Assembly: GCA_000526575.1 (NCBI GenBank)
Contig: JAGI01000002.1
Location: 1,612,001 to 1,676,000 of the forward strand
DNA: 64,000 bases
Direction: 5' to 3'
Origin: Clostridium sp. 12(A)
GTDB lineage: Bacteria; Bacillota; Clostridia; Lachnospirales; Lachnospiraceae
Shown: positions 9,283 to 17,809 of the stretch, piece by piece
How the letters are laid out: each line of letters opens with the position of its first letter
Numbering within the stretch: the first letter of the stretch is position 1
Notes under the pieces: model-generated
What the model was told of the DNA's origin: nothing
Databases searched by the model: none
The model's input: the letters and a program-made list of their open reading frames with translations, nothing else
Program-made: the position numbers and the translations under genes

Positions 9283-9864
9283 TCACCTCACTTTAGATAA
9301 TTTTTCAAACAATGAGCGCATCATTAATAGAAATACAACAAACATTCCCCATGAAATTGCAAATGCCACGTTCGGCTGATGTGTTACTATTGAGAAAATA
9401 AAACTGAGCAGTGCAAGTGCAATCAGCACTGTACTCCTTTTTCGGTATTTTTTACGATCATTATCACTGATTGGGCCATAGCCAAAATCTACAGGTGTTA
9501 GGATTAGTATCATAGGAATTGTAATTACAAGTAAAATACAAGAAACAATTAATCTGTTGTCAAACAAATATGTGTCAAAGATAAGCATTAAGATATATAA
9601 GATTAAGGTTGTGAAATAGCACTTGGTGTATGTTTTGCAATGATAGCCTCCAACATAATTACGTATTGGGCAATATGTTAGAATATAAGCGAAACTGATC
9701 CTTATATTATCGGTTAAGATGCTTATCACAGCAATGGATAGAAAGATAAGTAAATTATTCAGCACCAGCTCGATTCCATAAGTATAATATTTCATTTTAT
9801 CAATTGGAATTAATCGGTCCGTAACTAACCTTAAACTGATTTCTTCCGAAATAGAGTTGAACAC
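9283..9864 (-). CDS. agrB: AgrB-like signal peptide protease/exporter
   Basis: This 193-residue membrane protein has about five to six hydrophobic helices. The catalytic pair expected of AgrB is present: His in GGYHCKTY and a Cys in TKCYFTT downstream. AgrB cleaves the C-terminal tail of AgrD and closes the thiolactone ring at the membrane. The start is GTG 9864, chosen because an AGGAGG site stands 7 nt upstream; an overlapping ATG is in another frame. It is followed at once by agrD and then the RiPP genes, and is preceded by its own promoter, with a terminator separating it from agrC. Confidence 0.93.
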   Translation of the reverse strand: MFNSISEEISLRLVTDRLIPIDKMKYYTYGIELVLNNLLIFLSIAVISILTDNIRISFAYILTYCPIRNYVGGYHCKTYTKCYFTTLILYILMLIFDTYLFDNRLIVSCILLVITIPMILILTPVDFGYGPISDNDRKKYRKRSTVLIALALLSFIFSIVTHQPNVAFAISWGMFVVFLLMMRSLFEKLSKVR

Positions 9865-9891
9865 ATTTGCACCTCCTCTAAATTTAGATAA

Positions 9892-9920
9892 ACTATAATA
9901 CAGTTATGCATATAATTCAA
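9892..9920 (-). promoter_or_regulatory. Promoter of agrBD and the RiPP genes
   Basis: On the minus strand a -35 box TTGAAT (9915-9920) and a -10 box TATAGT (9892-9897) are 17 nt apart, 28 nt upstream of the agrB start. A pair of direct repeats lies 10 nt further upstream, as expected for a promoter activated by an AgrA-type regulator. Confidence 0.65.
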
Positions 9921-9930
9921 TGCTTTAGCA

Positions 9931-9961
9931 CTCAGTGGTAGCTATGAGATACCGAATGGTA
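9931..9961 (-). promoter_or_regulatory. Tandem LytTR/AgrA-type boxes upstream of agrBD
   Basis: On the minus strand TACCATTCGG (9952-9961) and TACCACTGAG (9931-9940) start exactly 21 bp apart, that is two helical turns. AgrA and other LytTR proteins bind paired direct repeats with this spacing just upstream of the -35 box. The repeats partly fit the general LytTR consensus. The first repeat touches the terminator stem of agrC. Confidence 0.6.
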
Positions 9962-9995
9962 AAAACAGGAAGGTTTTTTTATCCTTCCTGTTTTT
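9961..9995 (-). terminator. Intrinsic terminator after agrC
   Basis: A perfect 13-bp stem pairs AAAAACAGGAAGG (9961-9973) with its complement (9983-9995), with a 9-nt loop and T-runs on both sides. It lies 40 nt past the end of agrC and separates the agrAC and agrBD transcripts. Confidence 0.85.
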
Positions 9996-10034
9996 ACAGT
10001 TTTGGTTGTATTCAATTATTTGCGAATATATTTA

Positions 10035-11381
10035 TTAGACCGATATTTCATTTTTCATTTTAGAATGATCCAGACATATTTCAATAGGAAGCATGACAAT
10101 AGCACTAAAAACGTTATTTTTAGTATATATCTTAAAGGAACCACCATTTTTCTCTGCTGAAGATCTTATTGATGTTAACCCATAACCATGATGTGATTTG
10201 TCCTCCTTATGAGTGTCAATTCTGTCATTCACCCTTTTAATTTCATGAGAAAAAGGATTTTTTATAACGAATGACAAATAGTTTTTATAGCAGAATATTT
10301 TAACTGAAATATAACGCTCTTTTTTTTCCATTAATTCAAGTGCTTCAATGGCATTATCCAATATGTTTGCGAGAATGGCAGTTAAATCAATTGGATTAAC
10401 GGACAGGTTTGGTACATGATCGATATCTATCCGAATATCTATATGATGCTGTTTGCAAACTGCAATTTTATAATTCAGTATAGAATCTATGATGTCATTT
10501 CCACAATTTACTATGGCTTTAGTTCCTTCTAATGCCTCGGTAATCGCATGAATATAGGTAACAGATTCATTAATATTATTTTGCTTTAACAAGCTGGATA
10601 TATTAATTAGGTTATTATTAATATCATGTCTTATTTTTGATAAATCAGAAGTAGCTGATTCGTGATAAGAAAGTTGTTGCTCCAACATATGGTTGCGGGC
10701 ACTCAATTTATAATTTTCTTTCTCTTTTTCATAATAGTAGCAAATCTCTCCAAAGAAAAATATAATCAAAGCGCTTATTATGATCAGGCCCAGCGAAATT
10801 CCCAAAATATATAATGAATATTTATTTGAGTCTTTTTGTAGAATAGGGCTAATATGCATGATAAATTGCAGGGTGACAATTAAAAGAAACACTATAATAT
10901 CCATAATAATCACATATTTCTGAGGAATTTTAAACTGTATTCTCTTAAAAATATTGATACATAGCAAAATAAAAATCACATTTAGAAGCTTTGCAAAAAT
11001 GGAAAATGAAATAGATTTATTCAAGACCTCCAATATATTTTGTATATTTAACTTATTTACATACGATGAAATATTGCCAGCTATGATGTCACTGATTAGG
11101 AATATAAAATTTGCAACAAGAATAAAAAATGCTTTCATTAATAGTTTCCCTCTATAAATTATGTGAGTGGAAGTTAATGAAATTATAAAATAAAGAAAAA
11201 ATTTTAAGGTAATATGAAAGCCTGGCATATGTTGTATCACTGTGGTATTCAATATAATTACTATTATAAATGCACCGAACTTTATAGCACCTGAAAAACG
11301 ATTAAGCATAGAACAGTCTATTAGCCAGAAAATTAAAATACACTCGATTAGAGAGAATACAAAATCCAACATGCCATTCAT
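10035..11381 (-). CDS. agrC: AgrC-like sensor histidine kinase
   Basis: This 448-residue kinase has six to seven N-terminal membrane helices (to about residue 215), a short coiled segment, the phosphoacceptor motif KIRHDINNNL, and a C-terminal ATPase domain with an N box (ILDNAIEAL) and a glycine motif (HGYGLTSIRSS). This is the HPK10 layout of AgrC, the receptor for cyclic autoinducer peptides. Its ATG overlaps the agrA stop by 4 nt. It should sense the peptide made by the adjacent agrBD and phosphorylate the neighbouring LytTR regulator. A terminator follows. Confidence 0.92.
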   Translation of the reverse strand: MNGMLDFVFSLIECILIFWLIDCSMLNRFSGAIKFGAFIIVIILNTTVIQHMPGFHITLKFFLYFIISLTSTHIIYRGKLLMKAFFILVANFIFLISDIIAGNISSYVNKLNIQNILEVLNKSISFSIFAKLLNVIFILLCINIFKRIQFKIPQKYVIIMDIIVFLLIVTLQFIMHISPILQKDSNKYSLYILGISLGLIIISALIIFFFGEICYYYEKEKENYKLSARNHMLEQQLSYHESATSDLSKIRHDINNNLINISSLLKQNNINESVTYIHAITEALEGTKAIVNCGNDIIDSILNYKIAVCKQHHIDIRIDIDHVPNLSVNPIDLTAILANILDNAIEALELMEKKERYISVKIFCYKNYLSFVIKNPFSHEIKRVNDRIDTHKEDKSHHGYGLTSIRSSAEKNGGSFKIYTKNNVFSAIVMLPIEICLDHSKMKNEISV

Positions 11382-12130
11382 TCCATATGGTCTCCAACTA
11401 TCATCTCTGAGAATTTATCAAAAATATTTTGTCTCTTTCGCCGACTTAATGGTAATCGAATACCATTGTCCAAACGAACTTCCGTTTCATCAATTGAAAA
11501 AATGTATTTTAAATTTACGAGACAGGTTCTATGAATATCCACGAAGTAAAGAGGAGTGAATTTACAAACAATTTCATAAAACTGGTAGCGGTAAAGATTA
11601 AAGGTCTCACGTTTCGTAAATAGGTACACCTGACGGTTGATACATTCAAAATACATAATGTCATCCAGTGGTACCTTAATATCCATAACGCCTTTATTCG
11701 CCACTGTTTTTATGACCTTAAATATTTGCATGCGAGGATTGTCCTCACTTATTCGCTTCGTAACTCTTTTAATTACTTCGGGTAAACGTTCTTTCATGGA
11801 CATTTTAGGCAAAAACCCAATGACATCGTATTGAAATGTATTCAATGCTTCCCGCTGATAGGCTGTAACAAAAACTAATTTGAACCTCTTATCAAGTATT
11901 CGTAATTCTTTCGCAACCTCTTTTCCATCTTTATAGGGCATATCAATATCTAAAAATATCACATCATAATAAGGCTGATATTTTGAAAAAGCAGCAATTA
12001 AATCATCTCCTTTTTCAAATGAATAACTTTGGATCTCAACTTTTAAACATCTGAATATAGTCTCTACTTCAGGTATAAGCTTTGCTAGAAAGGCTTTATC
12101 ATCATCGCAAAAGGCTAAATTAAGCAGCAT
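11378..12130 (-). CDS. agrA: AgrA-like LytTR response regulator
   Basis: This 250-residue protein has a receiver domain with acidic pocket FCDDD, phosphorylation site Asp in VIFLDIDMP, and switch residues TAY and Lys in FLPK. A C-terminal LytTR DNA-binding domain follows (about 140-245; FECINRQVYLF, VDIHRTCLVNLKYI). It should be activated by the overlapping AgrC and bind paired direct repeats such as those upstream of agrB. A small ORF precedes it by 21 nt, probably in the same transcript. Confidence 0.92.
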   Translation of the reverse strand: MLLNLAFCDDDKAFLAKLIPEVETIFRCLKVEIQSYSFEKGDDLIAAFSKYQPYYDVIFLDIDMPYKDGKEVAKELRILDKRFKLVFVTAYQREALNTFQYDVIGFLPKMSMKERLPEVIKRVTKRISEDNPRMQIFKVIKTVANKGVMDIKVPLDDIMYFECINRQVYLFTKRETFNLYRYQFYEIVCKFTPLYFVDIHRTCLVNLKYIFSIDETEVRLDNGIRLPLSRRKRQNIFDKFSEMIVGDHME

Positions 12131-12151
12131 TTCCCCCCCTCCTTACTTTGT

Positions 12152-12289
12152 TTATACTATTTTATTTTTTTTGTAAAGATTTGCTGCGTACTTAATTAAC
12201 TGCTCATTATCGTAAAGATATTTGCATTTACGAAGCTTTCCTCCGATCCTTAATAAAAATCCGGAGGCAGATGCAGTGGTAGATTTCAT
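12152..12289 (-). CDS. Small basic protein leading the agrA/agrC transcript, 45 aa
   Basis: This ORF has an ATG at 12289 with an AAAGGA site 12 nt upstream, and stops 21 nt before agrA. The product starts MKSTTASASGFLLRIGG, continues with a basic stretch KLRKCKYLYDNEQ, and ends in YAANLYKKNKIV. I do not recognise it. It has one Cys (residue 22) and no obvious signal peptide. The ribosome site and tight link to agrA argue that it is translated. It could be a regulatory leader peptide, a small accessory protein, or a peptide substrate. A short palindrome (TACGC/GCGTA) lies upstream. Confidence 0.55.
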   Translation of the reverse strand: MKSTTASASGFLLRIGGKLRKCKYLYDNEQLIKYAANLYKKNKIV

Positions 12290-12463
12290 ATGTTTACCAA
12301 TCCTTTCTGTTTTTCATTTTACGCTATCGCGTATATAAGATATTTGAAGAGTGTAACTGTAAATATTTTACCATAGAATCTATTCAATTTGTATGAGCCA
12401 ATAAATAATAAATTTCTATTTTTATTGAGAAACACTACTTCTTAATATTTCAATAAATAGAAT

Positions 12464-12495
12464 AAGGAATCAAGATTTATTCAACCTGATTCCTT
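12464..12495. terminator. Stem-loop terminator after ywbE
   Basis: AAGGAATCA (12464-12472) pairs with TGATTCCTT (12487-12495). It lies 25 nt past the end of the ywbE operon. The T-run is better on the plus strand, but no plus-strand gene ends here, so use by the minus operon is likely. Confidence 0.55.
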
Positions 12496-12519
12496 TGTTT
12501 TATCTGTTTATAATTGTAT

Positions 12520-12720
12520 TTATTTATCATTCACTCCACTCTGTACTCTGCCTACAATTCCCCCTTCTAACATCACCTTAATGCCTCTTGGGTGATTGGG
12601 GGAATTGGTTAATATTCTCTGTACTACACCTTCTGTTAATTTTCCGGTTCTCTGGTCCTGCTTTTGCACGACCATCACCCGGTCACCGATTTTAATCTCT
12701 TTTCTTACGGTTCCGTCCAT
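12520..12720 (-). CDS. ywbE: YwbE family protein
   Basis: This 66-residue protein matches the YwbE (DUF2196) family across its length: a KIGDRVMVVQKQDQRTGKLT core, VQRILTNSPNHPRGIKV and a C-terminal GGIVGRVQ. The family has a small beta-barrel fold and no established function. A GAAAGGA site precedes the ATG. It lies third in a minus-strand group after a DUF1963 gene and a phosphoesterase, with 72 nt to the latter. Nothing links it to the agr or RiPP genes apart from position. Confidence 0.9.
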   Translation of the reverse strand: MDGTVRKEIKIGDRVMVVQKQDQRTGKLTEGVVQRILTNSPNHPRGIKVMLEGGIVGRVQSGVNDK

Positions 12721-12792
12721 TCTATCGTTCCTTTCATTCTGTCATTTATATCTATTTTTTCATACACGTCTGTAATATTCAAACAACATCAT

Positions 12793-13245
12793 TTAATACG
12801 AAATACTTATCTTTTCAAACTGATATTGCCCCGCGTTTACTGTCATACCACACATTGTAAGCTCTAAATCAAAACGCCGCTTTCCACAGCTGCCTGGATT
12901 TAAGAACAGCACACCATCAATCATTTCCTGAGAATACTTATGAGAATGTCCATAAATCACCACATCTATATTTGACAGGTCCTCCGGGACATCCTTTTTG
13001 TTATGAACGATAAAAAAACATACGCCTTCTATCGTGACTGTAATGCTTTCAGGCAGATTTTCTGCCCAATTCTTATCGTTATTTCCACGGACTACATAGA
13101 TTTCCCCAAGCCGCTCCATCTCATGATAGATGAGGGAATTATCTATATCACCGGCATGAATGATACAATCAGCGACTGCTAAACGAGCCCTGACTTCCTC
13201 TCGCAGCAAACCATGAGTATCCGATAAGATTGCAATGTGTTTCAT
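12793..13245 (-). CDS. YfcE/MJ0936-type metallophosphoesterase
   Basis: This 150-residue protein has the full metal-binding series of calcineurin-like phosphoesterases: DTH (residues 9-11), GDI with the second Asp, GNND, and GHSH near the C-terminus. The small size puts it with the YfcE/MJ0936 phosphodiesterases, cytoplasmic enzymes that hydrolyse phosphodiester model substrates with two divalent metals; the natural substrate is unknown. It lies 35 nt after the DUF1963 gene, probably in the same transcript. Confidence 0.92.
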   Translation of the reverse strand: MKHIAILSDTHGLLREEVRARLAVADCIIHAGDIDNSLIYHEMERLGEIYVVRGNNDKNWAENLPESITVTIEGVCFFIVHNKKDVPEDLSNIDVVIYGHSHKYSQEMIDGVLFLNPGSCGKRRFDLELTMCGMTVNAGQYQFEKISISY

Positions 13246-13280
13246 AGAAACCTCTTTCTAATTTACCGTTTTCTTCTTTC

Positions 13281-14126
13281 TTAACAACAATCCCAGTTAT
13301 AAAGAATTTTATCAAACTTTCTATTCTTTAAATCTTCACTGTTGATAAAGAAATTACCTACACCGCAATCTCCCCATAACACCAGGTCGCCATTTTCCTT
13401 GTCATAATCAGAATCCAATTGAAACAGCACAGTATCGTAATAGCTGTATTTCTCATTATACTGTCTGGGATCGGTCTGTGTGAAGAATGGATAGCCTAAC
13501 AGCCAGTGACCTGTATTGGAAAGTTCCTCAATCATTTGCTCATATACTTCATCATCCATTAAATTATAAAGGTTTTCTTCTTCCTGGAGGTCAATCCCTA
13601 TTTCTTTCGCAATCTCACGGAATAAAGGTTCAAACCGGTAATCACATTCCCCTAAGTATACTTCTTTTTTTGTAAACTCCAAGGCATACTCCTTGGTGAC
13701 CGGTGTATATTCCTCTAAAATCTCTTCCAGATTCGTTGGAACTCCAATGCTCATAACAGCTTCTTTTGTTATGGTATCATTTATTGTTTCATGATATATT
13801 ACTCGAAACGTATCCGGTTTGTCCTGCTCATCAAAATCCATACCAAAAACATCATCAAGTCCAGTAAAGAACTGCAGCATACCTTTACCAGGCAGCCGTT
13901 GCCCAAAGTCATATTGTTCCAGATTTATCTGAGCTAATAACATGAGCTTCTTCCCCTGGGAATCTACGGGATATTCTTTTTCTATATCCCAATACGGAAT
14001 TCCGCCTAACTTACTGTCCCGCAAATCTGGCACCCTATCATTGCAGATTTTAATAGAAAATGCTTCCTTTTTAGTCCTTACTTTCAATTCTTCTATGATT
14101 GGCTTAATATCATTATAGTTCATCAT
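13281..14126 (-). CDS. DUF1963 (YwqG-like) protein
   Basis: This 281-residue protein belongs to the YwqG/DUF1963 family, recognised by SKLGGIPYWDIEKEYP, the LLAQINLEQ strand, the LQFFTGLDD strand and the C-terminal LLGYPFFTQTDPR and WGDCGVGNFFI motifs. The family is cytoplasmic and its function is not established; some members sit near toxin-immunity genes, which is not the case here. The ATG has an AGAGGTG site. It is the first gene of a three-gene group. Confidence 0.88.
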   Translation of the reverse strand: MMNYNDIKPIIEELKVRTKKEAFSIKICNDRVPDLRDSKLGGIPYWDIEKEYPVDSQGKKLMLLAQINLEQYDFGQRLPGKGMLQFFTGLDDVFGMDFDEQDKPDTFRVIYHETINDTITKEAVMSIGVPTNLEEILEEYTPVTKEYALEFTKKEVYLGECDYRFEPLFREIAKEIGIDLQEEENLYNLMDDEVYEQMIEELSNTGHWLLGYPFFTQTDPRQYNEKYSYYDTVLFQLDSDYDKENGDLVLWGDCGVGNFFINSEDLKNRKFDKILYNWDCC

Positions 14127-14265
14127 TATGCACCTCTTCCTTTGTACTTGTATGTTAGCGAATAAAACTTCCCCTGTTTCTATTCTCTTATGGATTATTC
14201 TATCATAATTTACCGGAACATTCCATAATTGCTAAAAAGCAAAAGGAAATCACCATATGAAAAAA

Positions 14266-14294
14266 CAGAGAGCTTTGTTTTAAAAGACTCTCTG
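14266..14294 (-). terminator. Terminator ending the 31-kb minus-strand run
   Basis: CAGAGAG and CTCTCTG (14266-14272 and 14288-14294) form a stem followed on the minus strand by six T. It lies about 70 nt past the last gene of the cofactor block and is the first clear stop signal after the aldehyde oxidoreductase gene at 45008. Confidence 0.7.
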
Positions 14295-14365
14295 CTTTAA
14301 CTTTATTAATCTCATCTGAAATTTATTATCGGGGTTTCATATATTGAGAAACTACCAAATCAGCT

Positions 14366-15298
14366 TCATGGCCTTGCGCAATTCGATACCCTGCCTAATA
14401 ACACATTCAGTCCATGGGGTAACTGATCTACAATACAATCCATACTTTCTTTTACCGCTTTAGGGCTTCCGGGAAGATTTACAATTAATGTCTTCCCCCG
14501 AATTACACTGACTCCACGGCTGAGCATGGCTCTCTTTGTGATTGCCATGCTGTATAGTCTTATGGCCTCCGAAATTCCGGGAGCATTTCTGGTGGCTACC
14601 GCAAGAGTTGCCTCTGGTGTACAGTCTCTTGGTGAGAATCCGGTTCCGCCGGTTGTTACGATTAGATTCACCTCTCTTTGATCGGAAAGTCTGATCAGTT
14701 CTTCCTCAATCTGGCTTTGCTCATCGGGAAGCAGCAAGGATTCCACCATACGGTAGCCTTTTTCTTCTAATAGCTCTTTTAGCAGCAATCCGCTCCTGTC
14801 TTCCCGTTGTCCAGCAAAACCAGAATCACTGAGGGTTATAACGGCAGCTGTTAATCTGTCATCCCGGTCCTTAAGCTGAATCAGCTCATCTCCCACAGAA
14901 ATGATCCCTCCCTTTATAACTTCTGCAAACGTTCCCTCTGTGGGCATGATACATTTACCCATTTTATAATAGATCTGACAATGGGAATGGCATTGTTTGC
15001 CATGCTGTGTCAGCTGCAAGATTACATCCTTGCACTGAAATCTGGTACCTATTGGAATGGAACTGAAATCAAAGCCTTCCACAATCAAATTTTCTCCAAA
15101 AGCACCGGGGAGCACATCCGCGCCCTCTCTCTGAAATGCCTCAATCTTTTCATTAGACAGAAGACTTACCTGGCGATGCCAGTCCCCTCCATGGGCGTCT
15201 CCTACTATCCCATAGTTCATGGCAAATTCAGCTGTTTTCACATTTACCTTTTGGGTTCCCCGATTTTCACTGATACAAACTGCCTTTACTATTCCCAT
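14366..15298 (-). CDS. MOSC domain fused to MogA/MoaB-type molybdopterin adenylyltransferase
   Basis: This 310-residue fusion has an N-terminal MOSC domain (about 1-145; DAHGGDWHRQVSLLS, GAFGENLIVEG, LQLTQHGKQCH) and a C-terminal MoCF-binding domain (about 150-310; AVITLSDSGFAGQREDRSG, VTTGGTGFSPRDCTPEAT). The second domain adenylylates molybdopterin before metal insertion; MOSC domains bind sulfur or cofactor intermediates. The ATG at 15298 is chosen because GAGGAGA lies just before it; a TTG four codons upstream sits in that site. It is the last gene of the long minus-strand run, 22 nt after moaC. Confidence 0.9.
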   Translation of the reverse strand: MGIVKAVCISENRGTQKVNVKTAEFAMNYGIVGDAHGGDWHRQVSLLSNEKIEAFQREGADVLPGAFGENLIVEGFDFSSIPIGTRFQCKDVILQLTQHGKQCHSHCQIYYKMGKCIMPTEGTFAEVIKGGIISVGDELIQLKDRDDRLTAAVITLSDSGFAGQREDRSGLLLKELLEEKGYRMVESLLLPDEQSQIEEELIRLSDQREVNLIVTTGGTGFSPRDCTPEATLAVATRNAPGISEAIRLYSMAITKRAMLSRGVSVIRGKTLIVNLPGSPKAVKESMDCIVDQLPHGLNVLLGRVSNCARP

Positions 15299-15320
15299 AG
15301 CTCTCCTCAATCAAAGTCAT

Positions 15321-15815
15321 TTATCTATTTCTATCTGATAAGAAATCCCCACTTTTCCCGCCTGATTTCTGCTCCAGATAGATATCCTTAATTACCATCT
15401 CTTTGTCCATTGCCTTACACATATCGTAAATGGTCAAAAGAGCAATGCTCACACCGGAAAGTGCTTCCATTTCAACACCGGTTTTTCCAGTTGTTTTTAT
15501 GGTACAGACGGCTTCAATCTCATTGCTCCAGGAATCCATATTAAAATCCACTGACGCTTTGGTGATAGGGAGGATGTGACACAGGGGAATCAGGTCCGGG
15601 GTCTTTTTGGCTCCCATGATTCCAGCTACTCTGGCGATTCCCAGCACATCACCTTTTTCTATGTTTTTATTCTTAATTGCTTCATAGATGGCTTTGCTGA
15701 CCTTGATTCTTCCTTTTGCTACTGCTTCCCTGACGGTTTCTTTTTTATCTGTCACATCTACCATGACAGCGTTTCCATTGGAATCAAAATGTGTAAAACC
15801 AGTCTCTTTCTCCAT
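15321..15815 (-). CDS. moaC: Cyclic pyranopterin monophosphate synthase
   Basis: This 164-residue protein is MoaC of usual length, with [32 protein letters not shown] (catalytic Lys and His), [12 protein letters not shown] and [12 protein letters not shown]. It turns the MoaA product into cyclic pyranopterin monophosphate, the first committed pterin of the Mo/W cofactor. It lies between a MoeA-type gene and the MOSC-Mog gene; moaA lies about 5.5 kb upstream in the same run. No moaD or moaE is visible in the window. Confidence 0.96.
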   Translation of the reverse strand: MEKETGFTHFDSNGNAVMVDVTDKKETVREAVAKGRIKVSKAIYEAIKNKNIEKGDVLGIARVAGIMGAKKTPDLIPLCHILPITKASVDFNMDSWSNEIEAVCTIKTTGKTGVEMEALSGVSIALLTIYDMCKAMDKEMVIKDIYLEQKSGGKSGDFLSDRNR

Positions 15816-15870
15816 ATTCTCTGACTTCCTTTCTTATCCACTGCTTCCTTTGCGCATCTGGATGCTTACT

Positions 15871-17781
15871 TCATTGATGAATAAAAATTATTTCACCCGC
15901 CATATCATATTGATACCCGCCGATCTCATCCATACGATGGTGAAGCTCTTTTGATTTCAATATTTGAAGAAAGGATTGCATTTCAGGAAGGTCTAAATAT
16001 TCGACCGGCACTGCAAAATCATACTCTTCTTCCCCGATCGGAAGAAACTCCAGTCCCATGGCATTTGCAGCCGCATATATTCCCAGGGCAGCATCCGCGC
16101 TGTTGCTGGCCACCAGGGCCGCTGCTGCCATATGGGTGGCTGCTTCTCTTTCATAACCAGAGATGAGAGAAGCATCCATGCCTGAAAGCTTTAGCCTGTA
16201 ATCAAAAAGCACACGGGTCCCGGCCCCTCTTTGTCGGTTTACATAACGGCAACCAGCCAAATCTTCTATTCCTTTTATCATACAGGGATTGCCCTTTTGG
16301 AGCATCAGGCCCTGAATCCGTTTGACTCCTTTTACAAGTGCCATTGGTTCTTTGAATAACCGGAGCAAATAAGGGATGTTATATACTCCGGATTCCTCAT
16401 CCAACAGATGAACCGGAACCATATGTGCCTCTCCCCGCCTTAAGGCCATAAGACCTGCCATGCTCCCTACATGAGTGCTGGACATATAGATTCCCGGATT
16501 GTGAATGGACATCAAATCTCCGATGAGATCAAGAATAAGATCATGGCTCCCAATGGAAACCAGGGTATGTCTGATCTCTGATAAGCTTCTGTACAGCTCC
16601 ACATTTACAGCTTCTCCTGCTTCTATGCCCTCACAGTTCTGATCAATCACGCAAAAGCCATCTGCACGTACTAAACTCATTGCCGCACCTGCACCTCTGG
16701 AAAGGGGGGATGCCACCAATCTTCCATCCACCTCACCGACCTTTACTCTCACGTATTCCTTGTGCTTTAAGGAAGAGACGAGGCGCTTTGAGAGTACGGC
16801 TTTTACTTTGTTACTTTCATAGCCGTGTTCTCCCGTAAACATGGCTAAAATTGGCTTTACGAAGGTTTCAAATCCAATGTAGGCGGATACCGGATAGCCG
16901 GGAAGTCCGATGACTGGCTTATTCTTTATTACGGCAAGTATAACAGGTTTTCCTGGCTTTATAGCAACTCCGTGTACCAAAACTTCCCCCAGCTCCCTTA
17001 AAACATGTACCGTATAGTCTTCTGTTCCGGCGCTGGAGCCAGCGTTTACAATGACCATATCGCAGTAATCCAGAGCGCCGGATACCGCATTTTTAATCTT
17101 ATCGTAATCATCTTCAATGGGAGAAAAACGCTCTGCAATTCCACCGTAAGAGGCTACCATTGCCTCAAACATTCTGGAATTGGATTCTATGATATCTCCT
17201 TCTTTTGGCGCTTCTCCAGGTTCTATGATTTCCGTACCAGTAGGGAAAATGGCTACCTTTGGTTGTTTTACCACCTTAACGTTTGTAATTCCTCCGGAAA
17301 AAAGGACCCCGATGTCAATGGGGCGGATTTTATGCATACTGGCTAAAAGCATCTCTCCAGCAACAATATCCTCTCCCACTGGTCTGATATGCTGCCAGGG
17401 TACCGCTGCTTCCAAGATTTTTATGGAGCTGTCATCCATCTCTATCACGTCTTCTGCCATAATCACAGCATCGTATGGATATTTAACAGGATCACCGGTA
17501 TCCACGATAATAAAATCTTCCTGTTTTTTCAGTTCCAAGGGTTCCCGGTCGGATGCTCCCTTTGTCCTTTCGGCAATCACAGCAATTCCATCCATGGCGG
17601 CTGCGTTAAACAGAGGGGAAGAACATAATGCAAAAACAGCTTCTTTCGTTATTCGACCTAAGCTTGCTTCCGTTGGAATTTCTTCGTAATCCATCTTGAT
17701 CCGGTTTTTCAAGGCATTCTCATAAATGATGCGAGCTTCTTCTACCGGAGTATTGTTTAAGTATAAATTCCTTTTACCCAT
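15871..17781 (-). CDS. moeA: MoeA-like molybdopterin molybdenumtransferase with C-terminal PBP-like domain
   Basis: This 636-residue protein has a full MoeA part (about 1-410) with AMDGIAV, SGGITNVKV, FPTGTEI, VNAGSSAGTEDYT and KPVIGLPGYPVSAY. A C-terminal domain (about 420-630) resembles the periplasmic-binding-like domain found on LysR-type regulators and ModE partners (MSSTHVGSMAGLMALRRGEAH, YVNRQRGAGTRVLFDY). MoeA inserts molybdate or tungstate into adenylylated molybdopterin; the extra domain probably binds the oxyanion or pterin. A second, plain MoeA lies 28 nt upstream, an arrangement common in clostridia, where the two copies may serve different metals. Confidence 0.93.
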   Translation of the reverse strand: MGKRNLYLNNTPVEEARIIYENALKNRIKMDYEEIPTEASLGRITKEAVFALCSSPLFNAAAMDGIAVIAERTKGASDREPLELKKQEDFIIVDTGDPVKYPYDAVIMAEDVIEMDDSSIKILEAAVPWQHIRPVGEDIVAGEMLLASMHKIRPIDIGVLFSGGITNVKVVKQPKVAIFPTGTEIIEPGEAPKEGDIIESNSRMFEAMVASYGGIAERFSPIEDDYDKIKNAVSGALDYCDMVIVNAGSSAGTEDYTVHVLRELGEVLVHGVAIKPGKPVILAVIKNKPVIGLPGYPVSAYIGFETFVKPILAMFTGEHGYESNKVKAVLSKRLVSSLKHKEYVRVKVGEVDGRLVASPLSRGAGAAMSLVRADGFCVIDQNCEGIEAGEAVNVELYRSLSEIRHTLVSIGSHDLILDLIGDLMSIHNPGIYMSSTHVGSMAGLMALRRGEAHMVPVHLLDEESGVYNIPYLLRLFKEPMALVKGVKRIQGLMLQKGNPCMIKGIEDLAGCRYVNRQRGAGTRVLFDYRLKLSGMDASLISGYEREAATHMAAAALVASNSADAALGIYAAANAMGLEFLPIGEEEYDFAVPVEYLDLPEMQSFLQILKSKELHHRMDEIGGYQYDMAGEIIFIHQ

Positions 17782-17809
17782 AATCTCTGCCTTTCCATGG
17801 GGATTACTG

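Noticed and set aside
11242..11559. Plus-strand open frame across the agrA/agrC junction
   Set aside because: It is antisense to two well-supported genes, with no ribosome site and no family match.
14981..15391. Plus-strand open frame opposite the MOSC-Mog gene
   Set aside because: Shadow of the real coding strand; low-complexity composition and no motif.
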